A stretch of DNA of 64,000 nt from Rhodocyclaceae bacterium (GTDB lineage: Bacteria; Pseudomonadota; Gammaproteobacteria; Burkholderiales; Rhodocyclaceae), in NCBI GenBank assembly GCA_030681195.1, contig JAUXXJ010000012.1:186001-250000 (forward strand), given 5' to 3'. Both the position numbers and the translations under genes were made by a program. The notes beneath the pieces are model-generated. The model was not told the DNA's origin and did not search any database. It saw only the letters and a list, made by a program, of their open reading frames with translations. The stretch's first letter is position 1, and the number at the start of each line of letters is the position of its first letter. Below, piece after piece: positions 50,930 through 59,264 of this stretch.

Positions 50930-52115
50930 GTGTCGCCGAGGGCAATAGTTGTAATTCCAAGGCTGCGCTGCCAGTTGGCAAGCGATGCGCATCGGGGTGA
51001 CGCGCCACGAAGGCCCGCACCTGCTCGCCATTCTCGGCGGGAAACACCGAGCAGGTGGCATAGAGCATTTTGCCACCTGGAGACAGTAGCGGCCACAAAG
51101 CATCGAGAATTCGCGCCTGCGTCTGTGCGAAACCCGCCACATCGGCCGGGCGGCGCAACCACTTGATATCGGGATGACGACGGACGACGCCCGACGCCGA
51201 ACAGGGCACATCGGCGAGGATGCGGTCAAACGATCGACCGTTCCACCAGGTCGCCGGCTGGCCAGCATCACCCACTTTGACGGTGGCCGAAAGCCCCAGC
51301 CGATCCAGATTTTCCGCGATGCGTCGTGCCCGCGTGGCATCCAGTTCCAGCGCGGTCAGGTCAAGATCGGCCAGCTCCAGCAGATGGCTGGTCTTGCCCC
51401 CAGGTGCCGCACAGGCATCGAGGACGCGCAAGCCATCCCGCACATCGAGCAAGCGGGCCGCGTGCTGGGCGCCCCAGTCCTGAACCGACACCTGGCCTTC
51501 CTTGAAGCCGGGAATGCGCTCGACCGGCAGCGGCTTGTCGAGCAAGATCGCTGCCTCGCCCAGGCGCTGGCCGGAAAAGTTGGCGGTGACAGGGCGACGG
51601 CGATTCAAGCGCAGGCACATCGGTGGATGCGTATTGCCCGCCGCCGCGATGGCCTGCCACTGTTCGGGGTGGGCCGCGCGCAGCGCATCAAGCCACCAGT
51701 GCGGATGGCGCCAACGGGCGACATCATCGGCCTCCGCAGCGGCCAGCAAGCGCTCGCGCTGACGCAGGAAATTGCGCAACACCGCGTTCACCAAGCCTTT
51801 GAAGCGCTTGCCAGCGGCAGTCACCGCCTGATCGACCAGCGTATGCGCTTCCTCGGGACGCCGTTCGACACGGGCCAGCGCCACCAGCAGCAGCGCATGC
51901 GTGGGCATGTCATCGAGTGGTTTTTGCAGTAACTGGCCGAGCAGAAAATCGCCGCGCCCAGAGTCACGCAGCGCCGTAAAGCTCAGGTCCAGTGCCGCCG
52001 GCCGGAGCGCCGCATCGAGTTTGGCCAGCCACGCATCCGGTGTGCGGCCCGCCAGGACAGCGGCCAAACCTTCGGCGGCAGCCGCCAGGGCGCGGGAAAG
52101 TGGTGGGTTGTTCAA
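50889..52115 (-). CDS. rsmB: 16S rRNA m5C967 methyltransferase RsmB
   Basis: A 408-residue enzyme. The N-terminal NusB-like RNA-binding domain (about 1-140, ending [13 protein letters not shown]) is followed by the methylase domain with SAM motif [17 protein letters not shown] near 235, and the two catalytic cysteines in [18 protein letters not shown] near 305 and [14 protein letters not shown] near 360. TTG at 52115 is chosen: it overlaps the fmt stop (TTGA) and gives the expected [17 protein letters not shown] opening; the longer frame is antisense/offset reading of fmt. Confidence 0.92.
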   Translation of the reverse strand: MNNPPLSRALAAAAEGLAAVLAGRTPDAWLAKLDAALRPAALDLSFTALRDSGRGDFLLGQLLQKPLDDMPTHALLLVALARVERRPEEAHTLVDQAVTAAGKRFKGLVNAVLRNFLRQRERLLAAAEADDVARWRHPHWWLDALRAAHPEQWQAIAAAGNTHPPMCLRLNRRRPVTANFSGQRLGEAAILLDKPLPVERIPGFKEGQVSVQDWGAQHAARLLDVRDGLRVLDACAAPGGKTSHLLELADLDLTALELDATRARRIAENLDRLGLSATVKVGDAGQPATWWNGRSFDRILADVPCSASGVVRRHPDIKWLRRPADVAGFAQTQARILDALWPLLSPGGKMLYATCSVFPAENGEQVRAFVARHPDAHRLPTGSAALELQLLPSATHDGFYYALLEKTA

Positions 52116-53035
52116 TGGGTGCCGAAGCGTTGGCCAAGCACCAGCGGGAAGCCGGCCAAAAAGTCGGCGCTGGCGAGACGGCGCCCCCCCGGCTTTTGCA
52201 GTTCGGTCAGCCGCAAGGCACCCTCTCCGCAAGCCACGGTAATGCCCGCAGGGGCGACGGCAAGGATTTCGCCGGGTTGCCCGCTGCCTGCGGCAAGTTG
52301 CGCGCGCCAGAGCTTGAGGGTGGCCTCCCCCAGGGGGGTGGTGCAGCCAGGGAAGGGATCGAAGGCGCGGATGCGCCGCTCGATGGTGATAGCCGGCTGT
52401 GTCCAGTCAATGGCGGCTTCGGCCTTGTCGATCTTGCTCGCGTAGGTGACGCCATCAACCGGTTGCTGGACTGGCTTGAGTGAATCGAGGCGCTGCAAGG
52501 CGTCGACAATCAGCCGTCCGCCCTGTTCAGCCAGCCGGTCATGCAAACCAGCCGCCGTCTCGCCAGCGCCGACTTTTAGCGACTCCACCAGCAGCATCGG
52601 CCCGGTATCGAGTCCTGCTTCCATCTGCATGATGGTGACGCCAGTTTCGGCATCGCCCGCTTCCAGACAACGCTGAATCGGCGCCGCGCCGCGCCAACGC
52701 GGCAGGAGCGAAGCATGGATATTGAGGCAGCCGTGCTTGGGGATGTCGAGTACCGCCTGCGGCAGGATTAACCCATAGGCAGCGACCACCAGTACGTCGG
52801 GGGCGGCATCAATCAAGGGCTGATGCGTGGCCGGGTCGCGCAGCTTTTCCGGCTGATGCACGGGGATGCCGTGGGCCAGTGCTACCTGCTTGACCGGGCT
52901 GGCCACCAGTTTCTGGCCGCGTCCGGCGGGGCGGTCGGGCTGCGTGAGCACCAGGGGAATGTCAAAGCCGGCAGCCAGCAGCGCACGCAGCGCAACGGCG
53001 GCAAACTCGGGGGTACCTGCAAAGGCGACTTTCAT
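52112..53035 (-). CDS. fmt: Methionyl-tRNA formyltransferase
   Basis: A 307-residue enzyme formylating initiator Met-tRNA with 10-formyl-tetrahydrofolate. Opening [20 protein letters not shown], catalytic region [18 protein letters not shown] near 105-122 (Asn, His) and [12 protein letters not shown] with the catalytic Asp near 145. C-terminal tRNA-binding domain from about 205. Two repeat copies: KVGAGETA at about 153-160 (E. coli has a same-length VITAEDTS-type stretch) and, antisense, RRLASADF at about 285-292 near the C-terminus. Both leave the length unchanged against E. coli as recalled. It follows def by four bases. Confidence 0.95.
   Translation of the reverse strand: MKVAFAGTPEFAAVALRALLAAGFDIPLVLTQPDRPAGRGQKLVASPVKQVALAHGIPVHQPEKLRDPATHQPLIDAAPDVLVVAAYGLILPQAVLDIPKHGCLNIHASLLPRWRGAAPIQRCLEAGDAETGVTIMQMEAGLDTGPMLLVESLKVGAGETAAGLHDRLAEQGGRLIVDALQRLDSLKPVQQPVDGVTYASKIDKAEAAIDWTQPAITIERRIRAFDPFPGCTTPLGEATLKLWRAQLAAGSGQPGEILAVAPAGITVACGEGALRLTELQKPGGRRLASADFLAGFPLVLGQRFGTH
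52159..52182 (+). repeat. Dispersed 24-mer in the fmt C-terminus (antisense)
   Basis: A perfect GAG-type copy that encodes RRLASADF; related Fmt proteins have a similar KRLPAADF-type segment here (recalled). Confidence 0.93.
52554..52577 (-). repeat. Dispersed 24-mer in the middle of fmt (sense)
   Basis: A perfect GAG-type copy encoding KVGAGETA, just after the MLLVES strand. Confidence 0.94.
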
Positions 53036-53039
53036 GATG

Positions 53040-53543
53040 TCAAACGGCAATCTTCGCCTGCTTCGCCAGTCTTGCCTTGATACGCGATAACTTCAGGCGG
53101 GAGAGGTATTCGACAAATACCTTGCCATCGAGATGATCAATCTCGTGTTGCAGGCAGATCGCCAACAAGCCATCGGCTTCAAGCTCAAAGGGCTCGCCTT
53201 CCATGTCGAGCGCACGCACCTTGACGCGCTCGCTGCGCGTCACTGTCTCGTAGATACCGGGCACCGACAGGCAACCTTCTTCACCCACGCACTCGCCCTC
53301 GCGCCAAAGGATTTCTGGATTGATGAAGGCCTTGAGCTGCGATTTGTCTTCGGAGACATCCAGCACCAGCACACGCTGATGCACATCCACCTGGGTGGCG
53401 GCAAGGCCAATGCCCGGTGCGGTGTACATGGTCTCGGCCATGTCGGTGACCAACTGGCGAATGCCGGCATCAACGGCCGTCACCGGCTTGGCTTGGGTAT
53501 GGAGACGGGGGTCGGGATACCGCAATATGGGCAATAGGGCCAT
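53040..53543 (-). CDS. def: Peptide deformylase
   Basis: A 167-residue metalloenzyme removing the formyl group from nascent proteins. The three motifs are intact: GIGLAATQV near 45, EGCLSVPG near 90 with the metal-binding Cys, and HEIDHLDG near 133 with both His ligands. ATG 53543 gives [14 protein letters not shown]; the longer frame reads into the divergent promoter. It is paired with fmt (four bases apart), which catalyses the opposite reaction at initiation. Confidence 0.96.
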   Translation of the reverse strand: MALLPILRYPDPRLHTQAKPVTAVDAGIRQLVTDMAETMYTAPGIGLAATQVDVHQRVLVLDVSEDKSQLKAFINPEILWREGECVGEEGCLSVPGIYETVTRSERVKVRALDMEGEPFELEADGLLAICLQHEIDHLDGKVFVEYLSRLKLSRIKARLAKQAKIAV

Positions 53544-53629
53544 GAAAGATCGCTTTAACGGGTTGATGCGGGTGGAATTTGGGGGCAAAATCGGCAGACC
53601 TCGGATCGAGGTGTCCGGAGTCCTGACTT

Positions 53630-54658
53630 ATGAAGCCCATTATATTCGCGCTCATTTTGAGTTTATCAACCGCCAGCTTTGCGCAGCATGCGGCCACGCC
53701 TCCGCTCGAAATTGCCGCCGATGCGCCCGAGCGCCACATCGTCGTGCCCGGCGACACGCTGTGGGGAATCGCCGCCAAGTTCCTCAAGGACCCCTTCCGC
53801 TGGCCCGAGTTGTGGAAGATGAACGCCGAGCAGGTCAAGAACCCGCATCGCATCTACCCCGGTCAGGTGGTTATTCTCGACATGAGTGGCGATCAGCCGC
53901 AACTCAAGCTCGGTATCGTCAAGCTTGGGCCGCAAGTGCACTCACAGCCGATTTCAAAGGAGATCCCGGCCATCTCCCCGCAGGCCATTGAGCCCTTCCT
54001 GTCGCAGCCGCTGGTGATCGATGCCGCCGGTTTCGATCAAGCACCGCGCATCGTCGCTCCCCAGGAAAACCGCGTGTACACCGGTAGCGGCGATCAGATC
54101 TATGTCAGCGGCGCCGACCCGCAGGTGAAATCCTGGCAGATTTTCCGTCCCGGCAAACCCTTCGTCGATCCCGACAGCAAAGAGGTGTTGGGCCTCGAAG
54201 CGATCTTCCTCGGCAACGCCCGTGCGCTCAGCGAGTCGGCCGAAGGCATCACGACCATGGAGATCACCAGCGTCAAACAGGAAATTGGTCGCGGTGACCG
54301 TCTCGTCCCTGCCGGTCGTCCCGAGATTGCCAGCTACATGCCCCGTCTGCCCACCCAGGACATTCAGGGCCGTATCCTGACCCTGTATGGCGGCGTCGGC
54401 GAAGGCGGGCGTCACTCGATCGTTTCGCTCTCGCGCGGCAAGCTTGACGGCCTTGAGATGGGCCATGTGCTGGCGATCTATCGCGCCGGCGCGGCCGTGA
54501 CCAACCGTTTCGAGGATGGCAAGCCACAGACCCACCAGCTCCCCGACGAACGTTACGGTTTGGTCTTCATCTTCCGCGTGTTCGACCGCGTGTCTTACGC
54601 GCTCGTGATGGATGCCGCACGGTCGGTGGTACCGGGCGACAAGGTACGCAAACCCTAA
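53630..54658 (+). CDS. Secreted LysM-domain protein
   Basis: A 342-residue protein with a signal peptide (about 1-18, cleavage after SFA) and one LysM peptidoglycan-binding domain at about 36-85 (HIVVPGDTLWGIAAKFLKDP, then RIYPGQVVIL). The remaining 250 residues contain beta-rich segments (GAGAAVTNRFEDG-like near 285) without a known catalytic domain. In betaproteobacteria it is regularly found beside def/fmt and dprA. It probably acts in the periplasm on cell-wall integrity. It diverges from def and precedes dprA by six bases. Confidence 0.88.
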   Translation: MKPIIFALILSLSTASFAQHAATPPLEIAADAPERHIVVPGDTLWGIAAKFLKDPFRWPELWKMNAEQVKNPHRIYPGQVVILDMSGDQPQLKLGIVKLGPQVHSQPISKEIPAISPQAIEPFLSQPLVIDAAGFDQAPRIVAPQENRVYTGSGDQIYVSGADPQVKSWQIFRPGKPFVDPDSKEVLGLEAIFLGNARALSESAEGITTMEITSVKQEIGRGDRLVPAGRPEIASYMPRLPTQDIQGRILTLYGGVGEGGRHSIVSLSRGKLDGLEMGHVLAIYRAGAAVTNRFEDGKPQTHQLPDERYGLVFIFRVFDRVSYALVMDAARSVVPGDKVRKP

Positions 54659-54664
54659 ATTGAA

Positions 54665-55756
54665 TTGAGCAACACGGCACTCGCCGCCTGGCTGCGGCTG
54701 ACCCTGATTCCCGGCATCGGCGGCGAGACGCAGCGTCAGCTGCTCAAGGTATTTTCCGATCCCGAAGCAATCTTTGCGGCCACGCCTTCAGCCTTGCGCG
54801 GTGCCCTTGGTGGTGGCATGGTCGAGCGCCTGCTCACGCATGACTGTGCCAAGGAGATCGACGCTGCGCTGGACTGGGCGACGCAAGCGGGGAATCACCT
54901 GCTAACCCTCGCCGATACGGAATATCCGCAGGCACTACTGACCGCCGCCGACCCGCCCATCCTGCTCTATGTCAAAGGCGAGGTCGCGTGGCTCAACCGT
55001 CCGGCTTGCGCCATCGTTGGCAGCCGCAATGCCACGAAGCAGGGCGAAGCCAATGCCGAAGCCTTCGCCAGCGCGTTGTCTTCAGCCGGCTTGACCATCA
55101 TCAGCGGATTGGCCGCCGGCATCGATGCGGCTGCCCATCGTGGTTCGCTCGGTGGCGCACTGGCCGGCAAAGCATCCACCGTCGCGGTGATCGGCACCGG
55201 CATCGACCGCATCTATCCGGCACGCAATGAAGGTCTGGCGCGCGAGATTGCGGCACACGGCACAATCATCAGCGAATTTCCCCTCGGCACACCGCCGCTG
55301 GCCGCCAACTTCCCACGCCGCAATCGACTGATTGCCGGCATGGCGCGTGGCTGCCTGGTAGTGGAAGCGGCCAAGCAGAGCGGTTCATTGATCACAGCAC
55401 GACTGGCGGCAGAAGCCGGGCGCGAGGTCTTCGCCATTCCCGGCTCGATTCACTCGCCACAGTCGAAAGGCTGTCATGCGCTCATCAAACAGGGCGCCAA
55501 ACTGGTCGAATCGGCGCAGGATATCCTTGAGGAACTGCGCTGGGAGCATGTGGTCAATCCAGCGGCCATCGCATCCGTGCGCGAAGCCGAAACCGATCCG
55601 ATCCTCATCGCGCTCGGCGGCGACCCCTGCGATCTCGACACGTTGGCACAGCGTACCGGTCTTGCGGCCGATGGCCTGTTGGCACAATTGCTGCCGCTCG
55701 AACTGGACGGACGCGTTGCCCAGTTGCCCGGTGGGCGCTATCAACGGCTGAACTGA
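54665..55756 (+). CDS. dprA: DNA-processing protein DprA
   Basis: A 363-residue protein that loads RecA on incoming single-stranded DNA during natural transformation. N-terminal helical SAM-like part (about 1-65), the Rossmann-like DprA core with VGSRNATKQGEANAEAFASA near 120, GLAAGIDAAAHRG near 152 and FPRRNRLIAGMARGCLVVEA near 218, then a C-terminal winged-helix DML1-like domain (from about 300). TTG at 54665 starts MSNTALAAWLRLTLIPGIGG. An intact dprA is compatible with competence, though it is near universal. A terminator follows. Confidence 0.94.
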   Translation: MSNTALAAWLRLTLIPGIGGETQRQLLKVFSDPEAIFAATPSALRGALGGGMVERLLTHDCAKEIDAALDWATQAGNHLLTLADTEYPQALLTAADPPILLYVKGEVAWLNRPACAIVGSRNATKQGEANAEAFASALSSAGLTIISGLAAGIDAAAHRGSLGGALAGKASTVAVIGTGIDRIYPARNEGLAREIAAHGTIISEFPLGTPPLAANFPRRNRLIAGMARGCLVVEAAKQSGSLITARLAAEAGREVFAIPGSIHSPQSKGCHALIKQGAKLVESAQDILEELRWEHVVNPAAIASVREAETDPILIALGGDPCDLDTLAQRTGLAADGLLAQLLPLELDGRVAQLPGGRYQRLN

Positions 55757-55762
55757 GGCAAT

Positions 55763-55790
55763 AAAAAACCCGGCCGGGGCCGGGTTTTTT
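55763..55790. terminator. Bidirectional intrinsic terminator
   Basis: AAAAAACCCGGC-CGG-GGCCGGGTTTTTT: a GC-rich hairpin with an A-run on one side and a T-run on the other, between the convergent dprA and cytochrome c genes. It can end transcription from both sides. Confidence 0.95.
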
Positions 55791-55806
55791 ATGGTGCGAA
55801 GCCAAA

Positions 55807-56118
55807 TTACTTGGCGCCAGCGAGAATCCACTTGACCATGGTGTCTATGTCCGCATCCTTGACGGCTGCGTTCGGGGGCATCGGCACTTGGCCCCAAGTT
55901 CCCGTGCCACCCTTCTTGATCTTCTCGGCAAGCAGCTTGGGGGCGCCCGCGTTGCCCGCGTACTTCTTGGCGACTTCCTGGTAGGACGGACCGACCAGCT
56001 TCTTGTCGACAGCGTGACAGGCCATGCAGTTGCTCTTGGTAGCCAGATCCTTGCTGGCCATGGCGGGGGCAGAGATCATCACGCCGGCGGCGATCAGGGC
56101 AGTAGCGATAATTTTCAT
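55807..56118 (-). CDS. Periplasmic cytochrome c-551/c5-type protein
   Basis: A 103-residue class I cytochrome c: signal peptide (MKIIATALIAAGVMISAPAMA, cleaved near 22), one haem site CMACH near residue 34, and the axial Met in GQVPMPPNAAV near 82. Length and motif spacing match c-551/c-552 electron carriers between the bc1 complex and terminal oxidases or reductases. ATG 56118 is preceded by AGGAATCCC. It stands alone between the terminator and the yyaL-type gene. Confidence 0.93.
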   Translation of the reverse strand: MKIIATALIAAGVMISAPAMASKDLATKSNCMACHAVDKKLVGPSYQEVAKKYAGNAGAPKLLAEKIKKGGTGTWGQVPMPPNAAVKDADIDTMVKWILAGAK

Positions 56119-56173
56119 GGGATTCCTCATTTTGCTAGGTTGGTGTATGTGGCTGAAAATTTGAGCCGTGAGT

Positions 56174-58174
56174 CTAGCGGAAATCCCGCCCCTGCAAAAC
56201 CCCCGCAAGTTCGTGGAAATCAGCCACCGGCATGAGGCAATTAACGCCGCGGCACACCCAGGCGTTGACATGGGGAGATTCCGGCTTGGCCAGACTCGGC
56301 GGTAAACCAGCCAATCCATTCGGTAGCAGCAGGATCAGCGCCCGTGTCTTCAAGCGTCTACCCCAGTCGGCCACGGCCGCTTCCGGACCACGCAGGATGA
56401 CCATCGACGGCGGTTCGATCGCTTCCGCCAGCGCTTCCGCCAGCGTCGCAAAACCACCCGGCTGACGCCGCATCAGCGGCATGAACAGTTCAACGGTACG
56501 GCGTGCCGCATCGAGGTAGCGCACCTCGCCGAGCAGATGGCCGAGGCGTTGTAAGGCCTGCGCCGCGACCCCGTTGCCGGCTGGCAGGGCGTTGTCATGG
56601 CCGGTCTTGGGCCGCTGGATCAGTTGCTCATGGTCATGCGCGGTGAAGAAAAAGCCGCCGTGTTCGGCGTCCTCGAAGTGCGTCAGCAGGGCATCGGCGA
56701 CCTGTTGGGCAAAGACAAGGTCTTCTGGGCGATAGCCGGCCTGCAGGCGCTCCAGCAGCGCGGACAGCAGAAAGGCGTAATCGTCGAGATAGCCGGGCAA
56801 GTGGTCGGTCGTCCACAGCCTGCCGCCGCCGTTGCCGTCTCTCCAGCGCCGACTTTTGAGTTCATCAAGCGCCCGTGTCGCCGGTGCCAGCCAGTCTTCT
56901 CGTGCAAACACCCGCGCCGCATGCACCAGCCCTTCGATCATCAGCGCGTTCCAGCTGGTGAGAATCTTGTCGTCGCGGCCGGGGCGGACGCGTTGCTCCC
57001 GCGCGGCAAACAGCTTGGCACGCGCGGCTTCGCGCAGATCGCGCTCACCCTCTGCCAGCGGCGCAGCCACCTTGAGATGCCAGTGGTGGCCCTCGAAATT
57101 GGGCCGCTGATCGAGCCCCCAGTGCCGTCCCGCCAACGCCGACTCTTCGGGCGTCAGCAAGCGCGCCACCTCGGCACGATCCCAGACGTAGAACTTGCCT
57201 TCCTCACCCTCCGAATCGGCATCGAGCGCCGCATAAAAGGCCCCTGCCGGGTCGGTCATTTCGCGCTGTAACCAACCAACGATCCCTTCGGCCACCCGGC
57301 GAAAATCGTCCTCGCCGGTCAGCGCCCAGGCATCGGCATAGAGGCCGAGCAACGGCCCGTTGTCATACAGCATCTTTTCGAAGTGCGGAATTTCCCAGCG
57401 TTCATCCACGCTGTAGCGGCAGAAACCGCCGCCCAGTTGGTCATGGATACCGCCGGCCGCCATGCAGCGCAGTGTGCGCAAGGCGGCTTCACGAGCGGGC
57501 GCATCCGCCGTCTGTTGCAACAGGAAAGCCAGATCGGTTGGATGCGGAAATTTCGGTGCCCCGCCAAATCCCCCGTCCTCACGATCGAAACTGCCGATCA
57601 GGAGCGCACGGAGCGCCTGGATCGGCGCCCCATCAAGCGCGACGGGCGAGCCACTGACAGGCACCGTGCGCGTCAGTGCGCCGAGTACTTCGCGGTTCTG
57701 CGCCTCAATATCCGCACGCTTGCTGCGCCAGGCAGCGGCCACCTGCTCACACAATCCGGCGAAACCGGGCAGGCCGTAACGGGCTTCCCTCGGGAAGTAG
57801 GTGCCGCCATGGAAAGGCGTGCCATCGGGCGACAGAAACATTGTCAGCGGCCAGCCGCCGTGGCGACCGGTGATCATCTGGTGGGCCGTCTGGTAGATCT
57901 GATCAAGGTCGGGCCGCTCTTCACGGTCGACCTTGATATTGACGAAATGGCGATTCATCACCGCCGCCACACTGTCATCCTCGAAGGATTCGTGGGCCAT
58001 CACATGGCACCAGTGGCAGGCCGAGTAGCCGATGGACAGCAGGATCGGTTTGTCCTGCTCGCGCGCCAGTGTGAGCGCCGGCTCACCCCAAGGCTGCCAG
58101 GCAACGGGGTTGTCAGCGTGTTGCCGCAGATAGGGCGAGGTTTCTCCCGCCAGGGTATTGCGCAGATCGGGCAT
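56174..58174 (-). CDS. DUF255 thioredoxin-domain protein (YyaL/spermatogenesis-associated type)
   Basis: A 666-residue protein. The N-terminal DUF255 thioredoxin-like domain (about 1-170) has the CxxC in [16 protein letters not shown] near 48-60 and [13 protein letters not shown] near 100. The rest is an alpha/alpha toroid similar to N-acylglucosamine epimerases (for example [23 protein letters not shown] in family pattern). Its substrate is unknown. Two repeat copies lie inside: KSRRWRDG near residue 440 and a decayed ESALAGRH near 345. It precedes no close partner; the CheZ-like gene is 63 bases upstream. Confidence 0.88.
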   Translation of the reverse strand: MPDLRNTLAGETSPYLRQHADNPVAWQPWGEPALTLAREQDKPILLSIGYSACHWCHVMAHESFEDDSVAAVMNRHFVNIKVDREERPDLDQIYQTAHQMITGRHGGWPLTMFLSPDGTPFHGGTYFPREARYGLPGFAGLCEQVAAAWRSKRADIEAQNREVLGALTRTVPVSGSPVALDGAPIQALRALLIGSFDREDGGFGGAPKFPHPTDLAFLLQQTADAPAREAALRTLRCMAAGGIHDQLGGGFCRYSVDERWEIPHFEKMLYDNGPLLGLYADAWALTGEDDFRRVAEGIVGWLQREMTDPAGAFYAALDADSEGEEGKFYVWDRAEVARLLTPEESALAGRHWGLDQRPNFEGHHWHLKVAAPLAEGERDLREAARAKLFAAREQRVRPGRDDKILTSWNALMIEGLVHAARVFAREDWLAPATRALDELKSRRWRDGNGGGRLWTTDHLPGYLDDYAFLLSALLERLQAGYRPEDLVFAQQVADALLTHFEDAEHGGFFFTAHDHEQLIQRPKTGHDNALPAGNGVAAQALQRLGHLLGEVRYLDAARRTVELFMPLMRRQPGGFATLAEALAEAIEPPSMVILRGPEAAVADWGRRLKTRALILLLPNGLAGLPPSLAKPESPHVNAWVCRGVNCLMPVADFHELAGVLQGRDFR
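56834..56857 (-). repeat. Dispersed 24-mer inside the yyaL-type gene
   Basis: One mismatch (TGGAGAGACGGC right half), sense, read in the frame KSRRWRDG. Confidence 0.88.
57124..57147 (-). repeat. Dispersed 24-mer inside the yyaL-type gene, decayed
   Basis: 22 of 24 positions match; sense, encoding ESALAGRH. It could be native sequence converging on the motif. Confidence 0.55.
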
Positions 58175-58237
58175 GGTCGGCCTCCACTCGGGAACCCCGA
58201 CTATACCCGACAATTTCAATCAACTTATTTCAGCCCA

Positions 58238-58825
58238 TTATGGCATCAGGTCGTTCAGCAGGGAATCGACATCCTTCTGCGACAGGCGTTGCTCTTCCGT
58301 CGGACCTCCGCCTTCGACGACGATAATGGCGCCAACCAGCGCCTTCATCGCCTTGCGCAGCGATTGGCCGGCGATGTCCTGGAATTCCTGTGCCACCATG
58401 ATGTTGGTCAGATGCTTGCTGACGCTTCTGAGAAGTTCCTCAAGCTGCTTGCGGCTCCAGTCCTTGCCCAGCGAGGCGAGCGCCAGTTCCACCTGCGTCT
58501 TGGCGAACTCGGCCTCCAGCAGCGACTTGTTGGCCGCCTCGGCGGTGATCCGCTCGACGTTGCCGAGGATGGTCGAAACCTCCTTGGGATTGTTCGCCGA
58601 ACGCTTGCCGAGTCCCTTGGCAGCCAGATTAAGTTCCTTGGCCAATAGCTTGAGTTCGCTCAGCACTTCGCCGGTGGCCTGTTGCTTCACTACCGGCTTG
58701 CGCGCGGCTGGTTTTTTTGCGGCAGGCTTCTTCGCGACCACTTTCTTTGCCACAATTTTTTTTACTGCCGGCTTGGCCGCTGCCGGTTTTTTTGCCACGG
58801 GTTTCTTCTTCGCTGCAGTTGCCAT
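58238..58825 (-). CDS. CheZ-like phosphatase with a lysine/alanine-rich N-terminal tail
   Basis: A 195-residue protein in two parts. Residues 1-50 are a low-complexity Lys/Ala/Pro/Val tail (KKPVAKKPAAAKPAV and similar units), like histone H1-type or AlgP-type DNA-binding tails. Residues about 55-195 are helical and match CheZ: VAQEFQDIAGQSLRKAM holds the catalytic Asp and Gln four residues apart (D-I-A-G-Q, as D143/Q147 in E. coli), and the end SQKDVDSLLNDLMP matches the CheY-binding peptide (SQDxVDDLLxxLGF). It probably dephosphorylates a CheY-like receiver, perhaps near DNA. No chemotaxis gene is in the window. Confidence 0.78.
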   Translation of the reverse strand: MATAAKKKPVAKKPAAAKPAVKKIVAKKVVAKKPAAKKPAARKPVVKQQATGEVLSELKLLAKELNLAAKGLGKRSANNPKEVSTILGNVERITAEAANKSLLEAEFAKTQVELALASLGKDWSRKQLEELLRSVSKHLTNIMVAQEFQDIAGQSLRKAMKALVGAIIVVEGGGPTEEQRLSQKDVDSLLNDLMP

Positions 58826-58844
58826 TATTTCTCCCCTTCAGAAT

Positions 58845-59264
58845 TTAGCCAAACAGTGCGCGCCACCAGCGCTTGCGTCCTTCCGGCAACGGTGTCGCGG
58901 GCTGCAAATCCTCTGGCGGCACGCGACAGAGAATCCAGCCCGGCAAGGGTGGGTTGTCGGAAAAACCGCAGGATACGCCGAGATTGTTCGGATCGAAGAT
59001 TTTCACGAAGCTTGGCGCGTCCAGTTGATCGGCATAGACGATGCCACAATAGTCGTGGTGATGCTCCTTGTGCAACAGCGCATTGATGCTGGTGATGAAG
59101 CCGCCCACTGTCTCGGCCGCCGCAGGCGCGGTCGGCACCGGTTCGCCAACGGCATAGACATACCAGCCGACAGCGGGATCGATACGCTGCCAGAACGCAT
59201 CAAGCTGCTCCCACGACAGCACCGACCAGAGCCGGCCGCTGTAGAGCGACTGGAAATCACTCAT
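58845..59264 (-). CDS. Hypothetical protein coupled to ilvD
   Basis: A 139-residue soluble protein ([20 protein letters not shown] at the start; ending [12 protein letters not shown]). It is Trp-rich and contains [16 protein letters not shown] near 85 and [20 protein letters not shown] near 105. The ATG at 59264 overlaps the ilvD TGA (ATGA), so it is translated with ilvD. No known domain is recognised; similar small genes occur beside ilvD in related bacteria in my recollection, but function is unknown. Confidence 0.72.
   Translation of the reverse strand: MSDFQSLYSGRLWSVLSWEQLDAFWQRIDPAVGWYVYAVGEPVPTAPAAAETVGGFITSINALLHKEHHHDYCGIVYADQLDAPSFVKIFDPNNLGVSCGFSDNPPLPGWILCRVPPEDLQPATPLPEGRKRWWRALFG

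Noticed and set aside
51250..51285. KVGDAGQPA in RsmB as a repeat copy
   Set aside because: The DNA matches poorly, and the residues fit the native RsmB sequence in this position.
51573..51602. AAAAGTTGGCGG followed by GGGCGACGGCG in rsmB as a decayed copy
   Set aside because: It needs an insertion and several mismatches; too weak to count.
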